Positions 57,196-64,000 of a stretch of 64,000 bases of DNA are shown one piece after another; within the stretch, counting starts at the first letter, position 1; every line of letters starts with the position of its first letter. This DNA is from a bacterium (GTDB lineage: Bacteria; Gemmatimonadota; Gemmatimonadetes; Longimicrobiales; RSA9). The notes beneath the pieces are model-generated. The model did not search any database and was not told the origin of the DNA. It worked only from the letters and a program-made list of their open reading frames with translations. A program made the translations under genes and the position numbers. Where the stretch lies: contig QGVH01000016.1 of NCBI GenBank assembly GCA_003242735.1, positions 1-64,000 of the forward strand, read 5' to 3'.

Positions 57196-58185
57196 CTACG
57201 CGCGCACCACGGAATCGTCACACACGCTGACCGACCCGTTCACTCCCCGGATCACCACCCGGTCCCCGATCAGCGAGTCGTGCAGCCGCGCGTCCTCGAT
57301 CGTCGCACCGGCGCCGATGATCGAGTCACGCACCGCACAGCGACGCAACGTCGTGCCCGCACCGACCGTCACGTTGGGCCCCAGCTCCACCTCCTCCAGC
57401 ACCACCCCCTCCTCGACCCGTACGGGCGGGTGGATGCGCACGTTCGTCCCGCCCTCCGGCATGCGGGCGCGTCCCGCTTCCAGCACGTGCCGGTTGGTCT
57501 CCAGCAGCGTCCCGACCTCGCCGCAGTCGTACCAGCCGGCGACCTCCGCCGTGCGGATCTTCGCGCCCTTGTCGATCATGTACTGGAACGCATCCGTGAT
57601 GTAGTACTCGCCCTTCGGCCCGGGCGGCCCCGCCAGCGTGTGGTCCACGCCCTCGTAGAAGAGCTCCCAGTCCCGGATGTAGTACAGCCCGATGTTGGCG
57701 AGCTTGGAGATGGGCTCCTTCGGCTTCTCGACGATCCGCTGCATGAAGCCCTGCTCGTCCGCGACGATCACGCCGAAGCGCTGGTAGTCCTCGACCTCCT
57801 TCGCCCAGATGATCCCCGCGACGTCCGGCGCTTCCCGCCGGATGAGGCCGAGGTCCGCATCGAACAGCGTGTCGACGAAGATGATCAGCACCTCCTCGTC
57901 GATGAACGGCTGCGCCAGCTTCACCGCTCCCGCCGTGCCGTTCAGCGCCGTCTGCTCGACGTAGTGCGCCCGGAACCGGGGGTAACTCGCCGCCATGTAC
58001 TCCCGGACCTTTTCGCCCAGGTAACCCGTGATGAACACGATCTCCTGCACGCCCAGATCCTCGAGGTCGTCCAGGATGTAGCTCATTACGGGCTTGCCGC
58101 CCACCTCCAGCAGCGGCTTGGGTCGGACGTACGTGTGCGGCCTGAGCCGCGTGCCCATGCCGGCCAGCGGGATGACGACTTTCAC
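57196..58185 (-). CDS. NDP-sugar nucleotidyltransferase (RmlA/GlmU-like)
   Basis: 329 residues. N-terminal nucleotidyltransferase with IPLAGMGTRLRP... RPKPLLEVGGKPVM (the GxGTRLxPxTxxxPKxLxxxxxKP signature), catalytic Asp regions TALNGTAGAVKLA and FVDTLFD, then EDYQRFGVIV and EKPKEP. C-terminal part of about 100 residues has left-handed beta-helix hexapeptide style turns (IHPPVRVEEGVVLEEVELGPNVTVGAGTTLRRCAVRDSIIGAGATIEDARLHDSLIGD). Sugar phosphate and NTP specificity (G1P or GlcNAc-1P) cannot be decided. GTG start at 58185 overlaps the stop of the DUF296 gene (GTGA). Confidence 0.9.
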   Translation of the reverse strand: MKVVIPLAGMGTRLRPHTYVRPKPLLEVGGKPVMSYILDDLEDLGVQEIVFITGYLGEKVREYMAASYPRFRAHYVEQTALNGTAGAVKLAQPFIDEEVLIIFVDTLFDADLGLIRREAPDVAGIIWAKEVEDYQRFGVIVADEQGFMQRIVEKPKEPISKLANIGLYYIRDWELFYEGVDHTLAGPPGPKGEYYITDAFQYMIDKGAKIRTAEVAGWYDCGEVGTLLETNRHVLEAGRARMPEGGTNVRIHPPVRVEEGVVLEEVELGPNVTVGAGTTLRRCAVRDSIIGAGATIEDARLHDSLIGDRVVIRGVNGSVSVCDDSVVRA

Positions 58186-58613
58186 GGACGGTCCTCCAGT
58201 CGCAGAAGCTTCAGGTTGCAGTAGTCCACAGGGCCACGGACCAGCGCCCCTTCGGTCCTGTATACGGCGATCTCGAGCGTGACCGCGCAGACGGCCTCGA
58301 AGACGTGGCCGCCGATCGTCGTGCAGTCCGGGCGGCTGAACACGCCGTGGACGTGGGGGAACGGCTCGCCGTCCAGCAACGCGATGTTGCCGGTGAGCGA
58401 GCACGCCTCGAGCGGCTCGTCGAAGCGGTGGCGCTCGTACTCTTGCCGCGCGAGATGATAGAAGCCCAGCTCGGTGCCCTTCACCGACCCCAGGCCCGCG
58501 AGGACGGCCGCGTCCACCTCCCGGTGGCGCGCGAACTCGATGAGGCTGCGGATCAGCTCGTCGCCGGGCTCGAGTGCAAGAACGTGGCCGAAAGACGTCT
58601 CCTGTATGTGCAC
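58182..58613 (-). CDS. PPC/DUF296 domain protein
   Basis: 143 residues of the plant and prokaryote conserved (PPC, DUF296) domain: FGHVLALEPGDELIRSLIEFARHREVDAAVLAGLGSVKGTELGFYHLARQEY, LTGNIALLDGEPFPHVHGVFSRPDCTTIGGHVFEAVCAVTLEIAVY. The His/Cys pattern HVHG and GGH are the conserved core. Start is GTG at 58613 with GAGGAGCGTCGC before it; an upstream in-frame ATG at 58736 lacks family sequence. Overlaps the nucleotidyltransferase start, so the two are translationally coupled. Function of the domain in bacteria is unknown. Confidence 0.85.
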   Translation of the reverse strand: MHIQETSFGHVLALEPGDELIRSLIEFARHREVDAAVLAGLGSVKGTELGFYHLARQEYERHRFDEPLEACSLTGNIALLDGEPFPHVHGVFSRPDCTTIGGHVFEAVCAVTLEIAVYRTEGALVRGPVDYCNLKLLRLEDRP

Positions 58614-58771
58614 GCGACGCTCCTCGGCGCGTGGGAAGCGCGAAGATAGAGGCTGCCACGCCGCGGCGTCAAATGCCGCCGCAGACGGCGCCCCCGCCCG
58701 CGGCTCGCGCGCGAGCAGGAGATCGTCTATGTTCAACAGACCGATCCGGCACCGCCGGAGGAGGAGGCACC

Positions 58772-59569
58772 ATGAGGATGCGAGAGGACAGGATGCGGCC
58801 GCTCTGGCGTCGGGCGCCCGCGCTGATCGCCGTTCCGGCGTTGGTCGCCGGCGTGCTGCTGCCCGCGTGCGCCGCCAGGGCCCAGGAGCCCGGCGAGCCG
58901 CCCCGGCCCACGCGCGACCGCACCATCACGGTCACGGGCACGGGCGTGGTGGAGCGCGAGCCGGACCAGGCCGTCATCATGCTGGCCGTCGAGAACCGGG
59001 CGGAGACGGCCGAGGCCGCCGCCCGGGCGAACGCGGAGACCATGGACCGGGTGATCGCCGCCGTGCGCCGGCTCGGCATCGAGCGGGACCGGATCCGCAC
59101 GGCGTCTTACCAGTTGCACCCGGAGTACGCCCGGGACGAGCCGCGGCCCGGGCAGACGTCCGAGCCCCGCGTCGTCGGCTACCGCGCCATGAACATGGTG
59201 CGGGTCACTGTGGACGACATCGCCCGCGTCGGCGAGGTCATTGACGCCGCCCTCGGCGCGGGCGCCAACCGGGTGACCGGCCTCAGCTTCCAATTGCGCG
59301 ACCCCGAGCGTGCGCGCTTGGACGCGCTGGCGCTCGCCGTCCAGAACGCGCGCGCCGAGGCACAGGCGCTGGCCAGCGCGCTGGGCGAGACCCTGGGCCC
59401 TGCGCTCGACGTCAGCACCACGGGACGGCTTCCGCAGCCGGTGCCGTACCTGGCGGATGCGGTGCTGGCGAGGACCGCCGAATTCGCCACGGCACCCACG
59501 CCGATCGAGCCCGGCACGCTGCGCGTGGAGGCGACCGTCACCATCGTGTACCGGCTACAGCCGCGATGA
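58772..59569 (+). CDS. SIMPL-domain (DUF541) periplasmic protein
   Basis: 265 residues. Signal peptide (LIAVPALVAGVLLPACAARAQ), then the SIMPL domain: RTITVTGTGVVEREPDQAVIMLAVENRAETAEAAARANAETMDRVIAAVRRLGIERDRIRTASYQLHPEY, YRAMNMVRVTVDDIARVGEVIDAALGAGANRVTGLSFQLRD. Ring-forming periplasmic family (BP26/OMP28-like). Excellent GGAGGAGGAGG before ATG 58772. First gene of a five-gene plus-strand row. Confidence 0.92.
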   Translation: MRMREDRMRPLWRRAPALIAVPALVAGVLLPACAARAQEPGEPPRPTRDRTITVTGTGVVEREPDQAVIMLAVENRAETAEAAARANAETMDRVIAAVRRLGIERDRIRTASYQLHPEYARDEPRPGQTSEPRVVGYRAMNMVRVTVDDIARVGEVIDAALGAGANRVTGLSFQLRDPERARLDALALAVQNARAEAQALASALGETLGPALDVSTTGRLPQPVPYLADAVLARTAEFATAPTPIEPGTLRVEATVTIVYRLQPR

Positions 59570-60039
59570 GCGACTGGCGTCAACGTGTGCGCGACGGCCT
59601 CACGCGCAACATGGCCGTGACCTCGCCGTCCGCCGAGGACCCGGGCCTGCGCGGACGGACGTACGCCATCCCGTACGAGCAGGTCTGGCGCGCTGCGCGG
59701 CGCCTGGCCGACGGCGGGCTGCGGGGCTGGCGGCTCGTGGACGCCGACGACTACGACGGCCTGATTCGCGCCGAGGCACGGTCGGGCCTGCTCCGCAGGG
59801 TGGACGAGATCGTCATCCGCATCACCCTGGACGCCAACGCGCAGACGCGGGTGGACGCACGCTCGTCCTCCCGCGGCGGGCGCGGCGACCTGGGCTCGAA
59901 CGCGCGGCGGCTGCGCAGCTTCTTCGCCGCGCTGGACCAGGAACTGGGCGTGCCGCCGGGCGCCGAGCCGCCGCGGCTCCCGGTGCCGCCAGCGCCCGCG
60001 AAACCGCCCGCCACCGCTCGCTCCGATGCGGGTCATTGA
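59566..60039 (+). CDS. DUF1499 protein
   Basis: 157 residues. NMAVTSPSAEDPGLRGRTYAIPYEQVWRAARRLADGGLRGWRLVDADDYDGLIRAEARSGLLRRVDEIVIRITLDANAQTRVDARSSSRGGRGDLGSNARRLRSFFAALDQELG is the whole DUF1499 domain; the Pro-rich tail is not. Overlaps the SIMPL gene by 4 bases (ATGA) and the following amidohydrolase gene by 14 bases. Function unknown. Confidence 0.88.
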   Translation: MSDWRQRVRDGLTRNMAVTSPSAEDPGLRGRTYAIPYEQVWRAARRLADGGLRGWRLVDADDYDGLIRAEARSGLLRRVDEIVIRITLDANAQTRVDARSSSRGGRGDLGSNARRLRSFFAALDQELGVPPGAEPPRLPVPPAPAKPPATARSDAGH

Positions 60040-60883
60040 CTTCCACACCCACCCGTGGCGGCCCCAGGACTTCACTCCCGCCAACCGGGAGTACATCGAG
60101 CGGATCTCGCCGGCGGTCCGGGAACACGGGGACCGGCTCTCGGACGTGCGCTTCGCCGCGGAGCTGCTCCGGGCCGAGGGCGTCGAGCACGCCGTCATGC
60201 TCCCGGAGCACTGCCCCGCCACGTCGGGAATGGTGAGGACCGAGACGGTGATCGAGCTGTGCGCGGAGTCGGACGGCTTCTTCCTCCCGTTCGCGTGCGT
60301 GAACCCCAACACGGACCCGGCGCCCGCCCGTCTGCTCCGGAGCTGGCTGGCCAGCGCGCCGATCCGGGGGCTGAAGCTCTACCCGTCGTACCAGTTCTTC
60401 TATCCGGACGACCGGCGGCTCTACCCCGTCTACGAGGTCTGCCAGGAGCACCGCATCCCCGTGCTCTTCCACGTGGGCACGTCCATCCTGCCGGGCACGC
60501 GGCTCAGGTACTGCGATCCGTTGCGCCTGGATGACGTGGCCGTGGACTTCCCGGACCTGCCCATCGTCATGGCGCACGGCGGCCGCGGCTTCTGGTACGA
60601 GGCGTGCGCCACCCTGGCGACCGTCCACGCCAACGTCTACATCGACGTGGCGGGCCTCGTCCCGGGGCGGCTGCTCGAGCACTTCCCGCGGCTCCAGCGG
60701 CTCGCCGACAAGTTCGTGTTCGGTAGCGATTGGCCGGCCATGCCCAAGACCGTCTCGCACAACGTCCGCGCCATCGCGGCGCTGGGCCTGGCGCCCGATG
60801 CGCTGGACCGCATCCTCTACCGCAACGCCGCACGGCTGCTCGGACTCGACGCCGCCGGCGGACAGAGCGGAGGCGGCCGTTGA
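60026..60883 (+). CDS. Amidohydrolase-2 family hydrolase
   Basis: 285 residues, TIM-barrel of PF04909. Metal-binding HTHPW at 7-11 (His7, His9), RGLKLYPSYQFFYPDDRRLYPVYEVCQEHRIPVLFHVGTSILPG (third His), VMAHGGRGFWYEA (fourth His) and FGSDWPAMPKTVSHNV (catalytic Asp). Acts on a carboxylate-bearing or carbamoyl substrate; substrate unknown. Stop overlaps the TTG start of the next gene by one base pattern (TTGA). Confidence 0.88.
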   Translation: MRVIDFHTHPWRPQDFTPANREYIERISPAVREHGDRLSDVRFAAELLRAEGVEHAVMLPEHCPATSGMVRTETVIELCAESDGFFLPFACVNPNTDPAPARLLRSWLASAPIRGLKLYPSYQFFYPDDRRLYPVYEVCQEHRIPVLFHVGTSILPGTRLRYCDPLRLDDVAVDFPDLPIVMAHGGRGFWYEACATLATVHANVYIDVAGLVPGRLLEHFPRLQRLADKFVFGSDWPAMPKTVSHNVRAIAALGLAPDALDRILYRNAARLLGLDAAGGQSGGGR

Positions 60884-62217
60884 CGGCGACACGGGCGGCC
60901 GGTGCGCCCGGCTCCGCCGCTCCCGGACGGCCGCTGCTCCTCGAAGGCGCCCTGGTCCTCACCCTCGATGACGAGGGGACGGCCGGCGATCTCTCGGTCG
61001 CCGTCGAGGCCGGCCGCATTGCGGCGGTGGGGCCGAAGGAGGAACTCCGGCGCCGATTCCCGCGCGCCGAGCGCAAGGACTGCTCCGGCCACATCCTGTT
61101 GCCCGGCCTGGTCAACGCCCACCTGCACCCCGAGTTGCACGTGCTCAAGGGCGCGGTCGAGGAGCTCAACCTGCACGACTGGGACGACGCCGAGCACTTC
61201 GACGACGCGCTCGCGCTCCTCTCCTCACCCGAGGGCGCCTGGATCCAGCGCGCCGGCATCCGGGCCGCACTGGCAGACTGCCTGCTGACCGGCACCACGT
61301 GCGTGGCCGCCTACGGCGTCACCGTCGGCGCCGACGAGGTGACCGCCCGGGAGATGGTGGAGCTCGGACTGCGCGGCGTCGTCACGGTCCGCGATGTCCA
61401 CTTCGCACCCGTGGACACCCCGCCCGGCATGCCGTCGCGCATCTACCGGCTGCACGCGGAGGAGGCGCTGACCACCGCCGAGCTGGAGGCCGCGGCCCGG
61501 GCGCACGAGCGCGGCGAGCGCATCATCATGCACGCCGCCGAGACGCAGTACCGCATCCGGCTCGTCCGCGAGAGGTTCGGCACCACGACGATCCGCCTCC
61601 TCGAGCGCTACGGCCTGCTCTCCCCGCGGATGCTGCTCTCGCACGCGCTGTACGTCGACGAGGAGGAGCAAGCGCTCGTGGCGGAGCGCGGCGCCGCCGT
61701 GATCAGCTCACCCGCCGCCGAGATGAAGCTCTCGGACGGCATCGCGCCCATCGCCGAATACCTCGCCCGCGGCGTCACCGTCGCCCTCGGCACGGACACC
61801 GCCGTCTGCAACAACTCGAACGACCTGTTCCTCGAGATGCGCCAGCTCGGCCTCGTCCAGAAGCTGCGTTACGGCGCGGATGCGGTGCCCGCCGACCAGA
61901 TCCTGCGCGCGGCCACCCGCGGCGGCGCGCGGGCGCTCGGGGCGGAGGGCGAGTTCGGCGTGATCGTCGAGGGCGCATCCGCGGACCTGATCCTCGTGGA
62001 CACGGCGAATCCACGCCTGCAGCCGCTCGTGCACCGGGACGGCTACTCGAACGTCGTCGCCAATCTGGTGTACGCGGCCACGGGGCAGGACGTGACGGAC
62101 GTGATGATCGCCGGCCGCTGGGTCGTCCAGGACCGCCGGCTCCTCACGGCGGATGCCCCCGCGATCTGGCAGGAGCTGGAGCGCGCCGCCGTCCATCTCT
62201 ACGACCGGATCCTCTGA
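60880..62217 (+). CDS. Amidohydrolase of the chlorohydrolase/deaminase (TRZ/ATZ, SsnA-like) type
   Basis: 445 residues. TTG at 60880 preceded by GGAGGCGGCCG is chosen. Beta-sandwich N-region followed by NAHLHPELHVL (His81, His83), RIIMHAAETQ (metal His), LLSHALYVDEEEQALV (His) and LGTDTAVCNNSNDLFLEMRQLGLVQKL (Asp). This DTAxCNNSNDLF sequence is characteristic of the TRZ/ATZ-SsnA-guanine deaminase group. Likely hydrolyses an aminohydro group from a heterocycle. Coupled to the amidohydrolase-2 gene. Confidence 0.88.
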   Translation: MTATRAAGAPGSAAPGRPLLLEGALVLTLDDEGTAGDLSVAVEAGRIAAVGPKEELRRRFPRAERKDCSGHILLPGLVNAHLHPELHVLKGAVEELNLHDWDDAEHFDDALALLSSPEGAWIQRAGIRAALADCLLTGTTCVAAYGVTVGADEVTAREMVELGLRGVVTVRDVHFAPVDTPPGMPSRIYRLHAEEALTTAELEAAARAHERGERIIMHAAETQYRIRLVRERFGTTTIRLLERYGLLSPRMLLSHALYVDEEEQALVAERGAAVISSPAAEMKLSDGIAPIAEYLARGVTVALGTDTAVCNNSNDLFLEMRQLGLVQKLRYGADAVPADQILRAATRGGARALGAEGEFGVIVEGASADLILVDTANPRLQPLVHRDGYSNVVANLVYAATGQDVTDVMIAGRWVVQDRRLLTADAPAIWQELERAAVHLYDRIL

Positions 62218-62221
62218 GCCC

Positions 62222-64000
62222 ATGACCGCCAACGCTGCCGGACCCGCGCTCCCCGACCGTCTCCCCGTCATGCCGATGCGGAGCACCATCGTCTTCCCGC
62301 TCGGCGTGCTGGGCGTGCAGATCGGCATGCGTCCCACCCTCGAGATGCTGGCGGAGAACCCCGCCGAGAGCCTGATCGTCGCTGCGGTGATCGCGCCCGG
62401 CGGGCCGGACGATCCGATCGACCCGCGAGCGCTCGAGAAGATCGGCGTCGCCGCCCGCCTCTCCGACCGCCTGAACCTGCCCGGCGGGACGGTCCAGGCC
62501 ACGCTCCAGGGGCTGCACCGCATTCGCCTCGTCTCCGTCGAGGAGGCGCACGGCTTCGTCGCGCGCGTCGAGCCGGTGGTGGAGACGCCGGTCCCGGAGG
62601 ACGTGGCGGACGACTTGATCGCCCGCATCCTCACCGCGCTCGAGGCGCTGGCCGCGGAGGTGGACCGCATCTCGCCCGAGGTCCCGCGCATCCTGCGCAT
62701 GAACGTGGCGGACCCCGGCCGCTTCGCGGACCTCGTCGCGACGCTCGCCAACTTCAGCGCCGCCAGCAAGGACCGCATCCTCCAGCACCTGGACGTCCGC
62801 GAGCGCCTGGAGTACGTCCTGGAGGAGCTGGAAGGCCAGCTCCGACGCGTGCGCGAGGTCGAGCAGGCCAGGGATGAGGCCGCCGCACGGGAGGAGGCGC
62901 AGAAGCCGATGACGCCGGCGGATCGCGCGGCCGCGCTCCGCCACCGCATCAACATGCTGCGCGCCGAGCTGGGCGAGGTGGATCCTGTCGAGCGCGAGGT
63001 GATCGAGCTGCTGCGCCGCATCGACGCCGCGCGTCTGCCCGCACGTGCGGCGGCCGAGGCCCGCGCCGAGGTCGAGCGCCTGCGCAGCGTCAACCCCACC
63101 TCCACCGAGGCGAGCGACATCCGCAGCTACGTGGACTGGCTGCTCCACATGCCGTGGACCCAGCGGGCGACGTCCGGCACCGACGCCATCGACCTCGCCG
63201 CGGTGCGCAAGGCGCTGGACGAAGAGCTGCTCGGCCTCGACGACCCCAAGGACCGACTGCTCGACTACCTGGCCGTCGCCAAGCTCCGCGGCGACCTGCG
63301 CGGCCCGATCCCCTGCATCGTCGGCCCGCCCGACGTCGGCAAGACCGCGCTCGTCGCCGCCCTCGCCCGCGGTCTCGGCCGGCCACTCGCCAGTCTCGAC
63401 CTCGGCGGCCGCGGCGAGTCCGCGCTCATCGGTACACGCCGCACCCGCTCCGGCGCGCAGCCCGGCAAGATCGCCGGCGCGCTGCGCGACGTGGGTGTGC
63501 GGGACCCCGTGTTCCTGCTCGAGGAGATGGACCAGGTCGGGCTGGGCAAGGTGGACGGCGACCCGGTCGAGGCGCTCGAGGAGATCCTGGAGTGGGATGG
63601 CCGCAGGCAGTTCGTGGACCGCTACCTCGACGTGCCCTTCGACCTCACCGACGTGCTCTTCATCGCGACGGCCCACGACTTCTACCGTGTGCCGAGCGAC
63701 CTGCGCGACCTGCTCGTCGAGATCCGGATCGCCGGCTACACGCCCGAGGAGAAGGTCGACATCGCGCTCGAGCGCATGCTGCCCCGCCTGATCCGGGAGC
63801 ACGGGCTCGAGCCCGACGACGTCGCCTTCGACCGCGACACGCTCTTCTTCCTGGCCCGCGGCTACGCCCGCGACTCCGGCCTCGGCCTCCTGCACCGCGC
63901 GCTGGGAACGCTGCTGCGCACCCGCGCCCGCGCGAAGGCCCAGGGCGACACCGAATGCTGGACGTTCACGCCCGAGAAGATCGAGAGCATCCTCGGCCTG
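62222..64000 (+). CDS. Lon-type protease with degenerate ATPase motifs (runs off the window)
   Basis: 593 codons are present; the gene continues past the window. N-terminal Lon substrate-binding domain (PVMPMRSTIVFPLGVLGVQIG at the start), coiled linker to about 300, then the AAA+ domain. Key motifs depart from Lon: Walker A reads GPPDVGKT (Gly to Asp), Walker B reads FLLEEMDQVG (normally LDEID), the Arg-finger region is LRDLLVEI (normally LRDRMEVI), and the sensor-2 region is ARDSGLGLLHRAL (normally TREAGVRNLER). Four separate canonical ATPase residues are altered. The C-terminal Ser-Lys protease domain lies outside the window. ATG at 62222, 4 bases past the preceding stop. Confidence 0.85.
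   Translation, partial: MTANAAGPALPDRLPVMPMRSTIVFPLGVLGVQIGMRPTLEMLAENPAESLIVAAVIAPGGPDDPIDPRALEKIGVAARLSDRLNLPGGTVQATLQGLHRIRLVSVEEAHGFVARVEPVVETPVPEDVADDLIARILTALEALAAEVDRISPEVPRILRMNVADPGRFADLVATLANFSAASKDRILQHLDVRERLEYVLEELEGQLRRVREVEQARDEAAAREEAQKPMTPADRAAALRHRINMLRAELGEVDPVEREVIELLRRIDAARLPARAAAEARAEVERLRSVNPTSTEASDIRSYVDWLLHMPWTQRATSGTDAIDLAAVRKALDEELLGLDDPKDRLLDYLAVAKLRGDLRGPIPCIVGPPDVGKTALVAALARGLGRPLASLDLGGRGESALIGTRRTRSGAQPGKIAGALRDVGVRDPVFLLEEMDQVGLGKVDGDPVEALEEILEWDGRRQFVDRYLDVPFDLTDVLFIATAHDFYRVPSDLRDLLVEIRIAGYTPEEKVDIALERMLPRLIREHGLEPDDVAFDRDTLFFLARGYARDSGLGLLHRALGTLLRTRARAKAQGDTECWTFTPEKIESILGL

Overview
The window is very GC-rich and gene-dense, with mostly leaderless or overlapping gene starts (ATGA, GTGA and TTGA junctions), GTG/TTG starts and many lipoproteins. 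The mix of genes (6-bladed propeller, DUF2911, DUF885, SIMPL, OprP-type porin, NtrC-type regulator, TonB receptors with CarboxypepD_reg N-termini, PQQ dehydrogenase) fits a Gram-negative, aerobic heterotroph, most likely Gemmatimonadota. That assignment is an inference from gene content, not from a marker gene alignment.

Layout. 1-3.9 kb holds three truncated genes side by side (asd without its C-terminus, a UvrD/Rep helicase without Walker A, the ATPase end of a histidine kinase) and looks like a patchwork of junctions. 3.9-6.4 kb: two overlapping CPA2-type cation/proton antiporters. 6.9-8.9 kb: a PQQ dehydrogenase. 9.1-12.7 kb: a sigma54 response regulator, histidine kinase and coiled-coil lipoprotein resembling the GlrR/GlrK/QseG set. 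12.7-18 kb: a secreted protein, an S30EA-like ribosome factor, a YfcC-type carrier, a SnoaL-like protein, a frameshifted 6-bladed propeller and an S41 peptidase with an internal deletion. 18.3-19.1 kb: tRNA-Arg(ACG), RNase P RNA and tRNA-Arg(CCG), apparently one transcript from a clear promoter. 19.2-26 kb: CBS protein, glutaryl-CoA-type dehydrogenase, then a possible metal operon (TlpA lipoprotein, CPCC-containing propeller lipoprotein, TonB receptor, His/Cys-rich peptide). 26.4-26.6 kb: 63-bp repeats. 26.7-30.7 kb: isocitrate dehydrogenase, two lipoproteins, enoyl-CoA hydratase and an SDR.

30.9-36.5 kb is a phosphate-uptake operon (OprP-type porin, PstS, PstC, PstA, PstB, PhoU), and 42.9-51.4 kb carries CcdA, PhoR, PhoB, two lipoproteins and a large TonB receptor. 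Direct repeats with 11-bp spacing, of the form GTKAC, lie in front of the porin, phoB and the TonB receptor, so these probably form one Pho regulon. Between them sit a small outer-membrane protein, an Ig-like zinc metalloprotease, a DUF2911 lipoprotein and a zinc-ribbon membrane protein.

51.6-58.6 kb: quinone oxidoreductase, DUF885 protein, LeuA-type synthase, M20 peptidase, a PPC/DUF296 protein coupled to a sugar nucleotidyltransferase. 58.8-64 kb: a tight plus-strand run of SIMPL, DUF1499, two amidohydrolases and the first 593 codons of a Lon-type protein whose ATPase motifs are degenerate.
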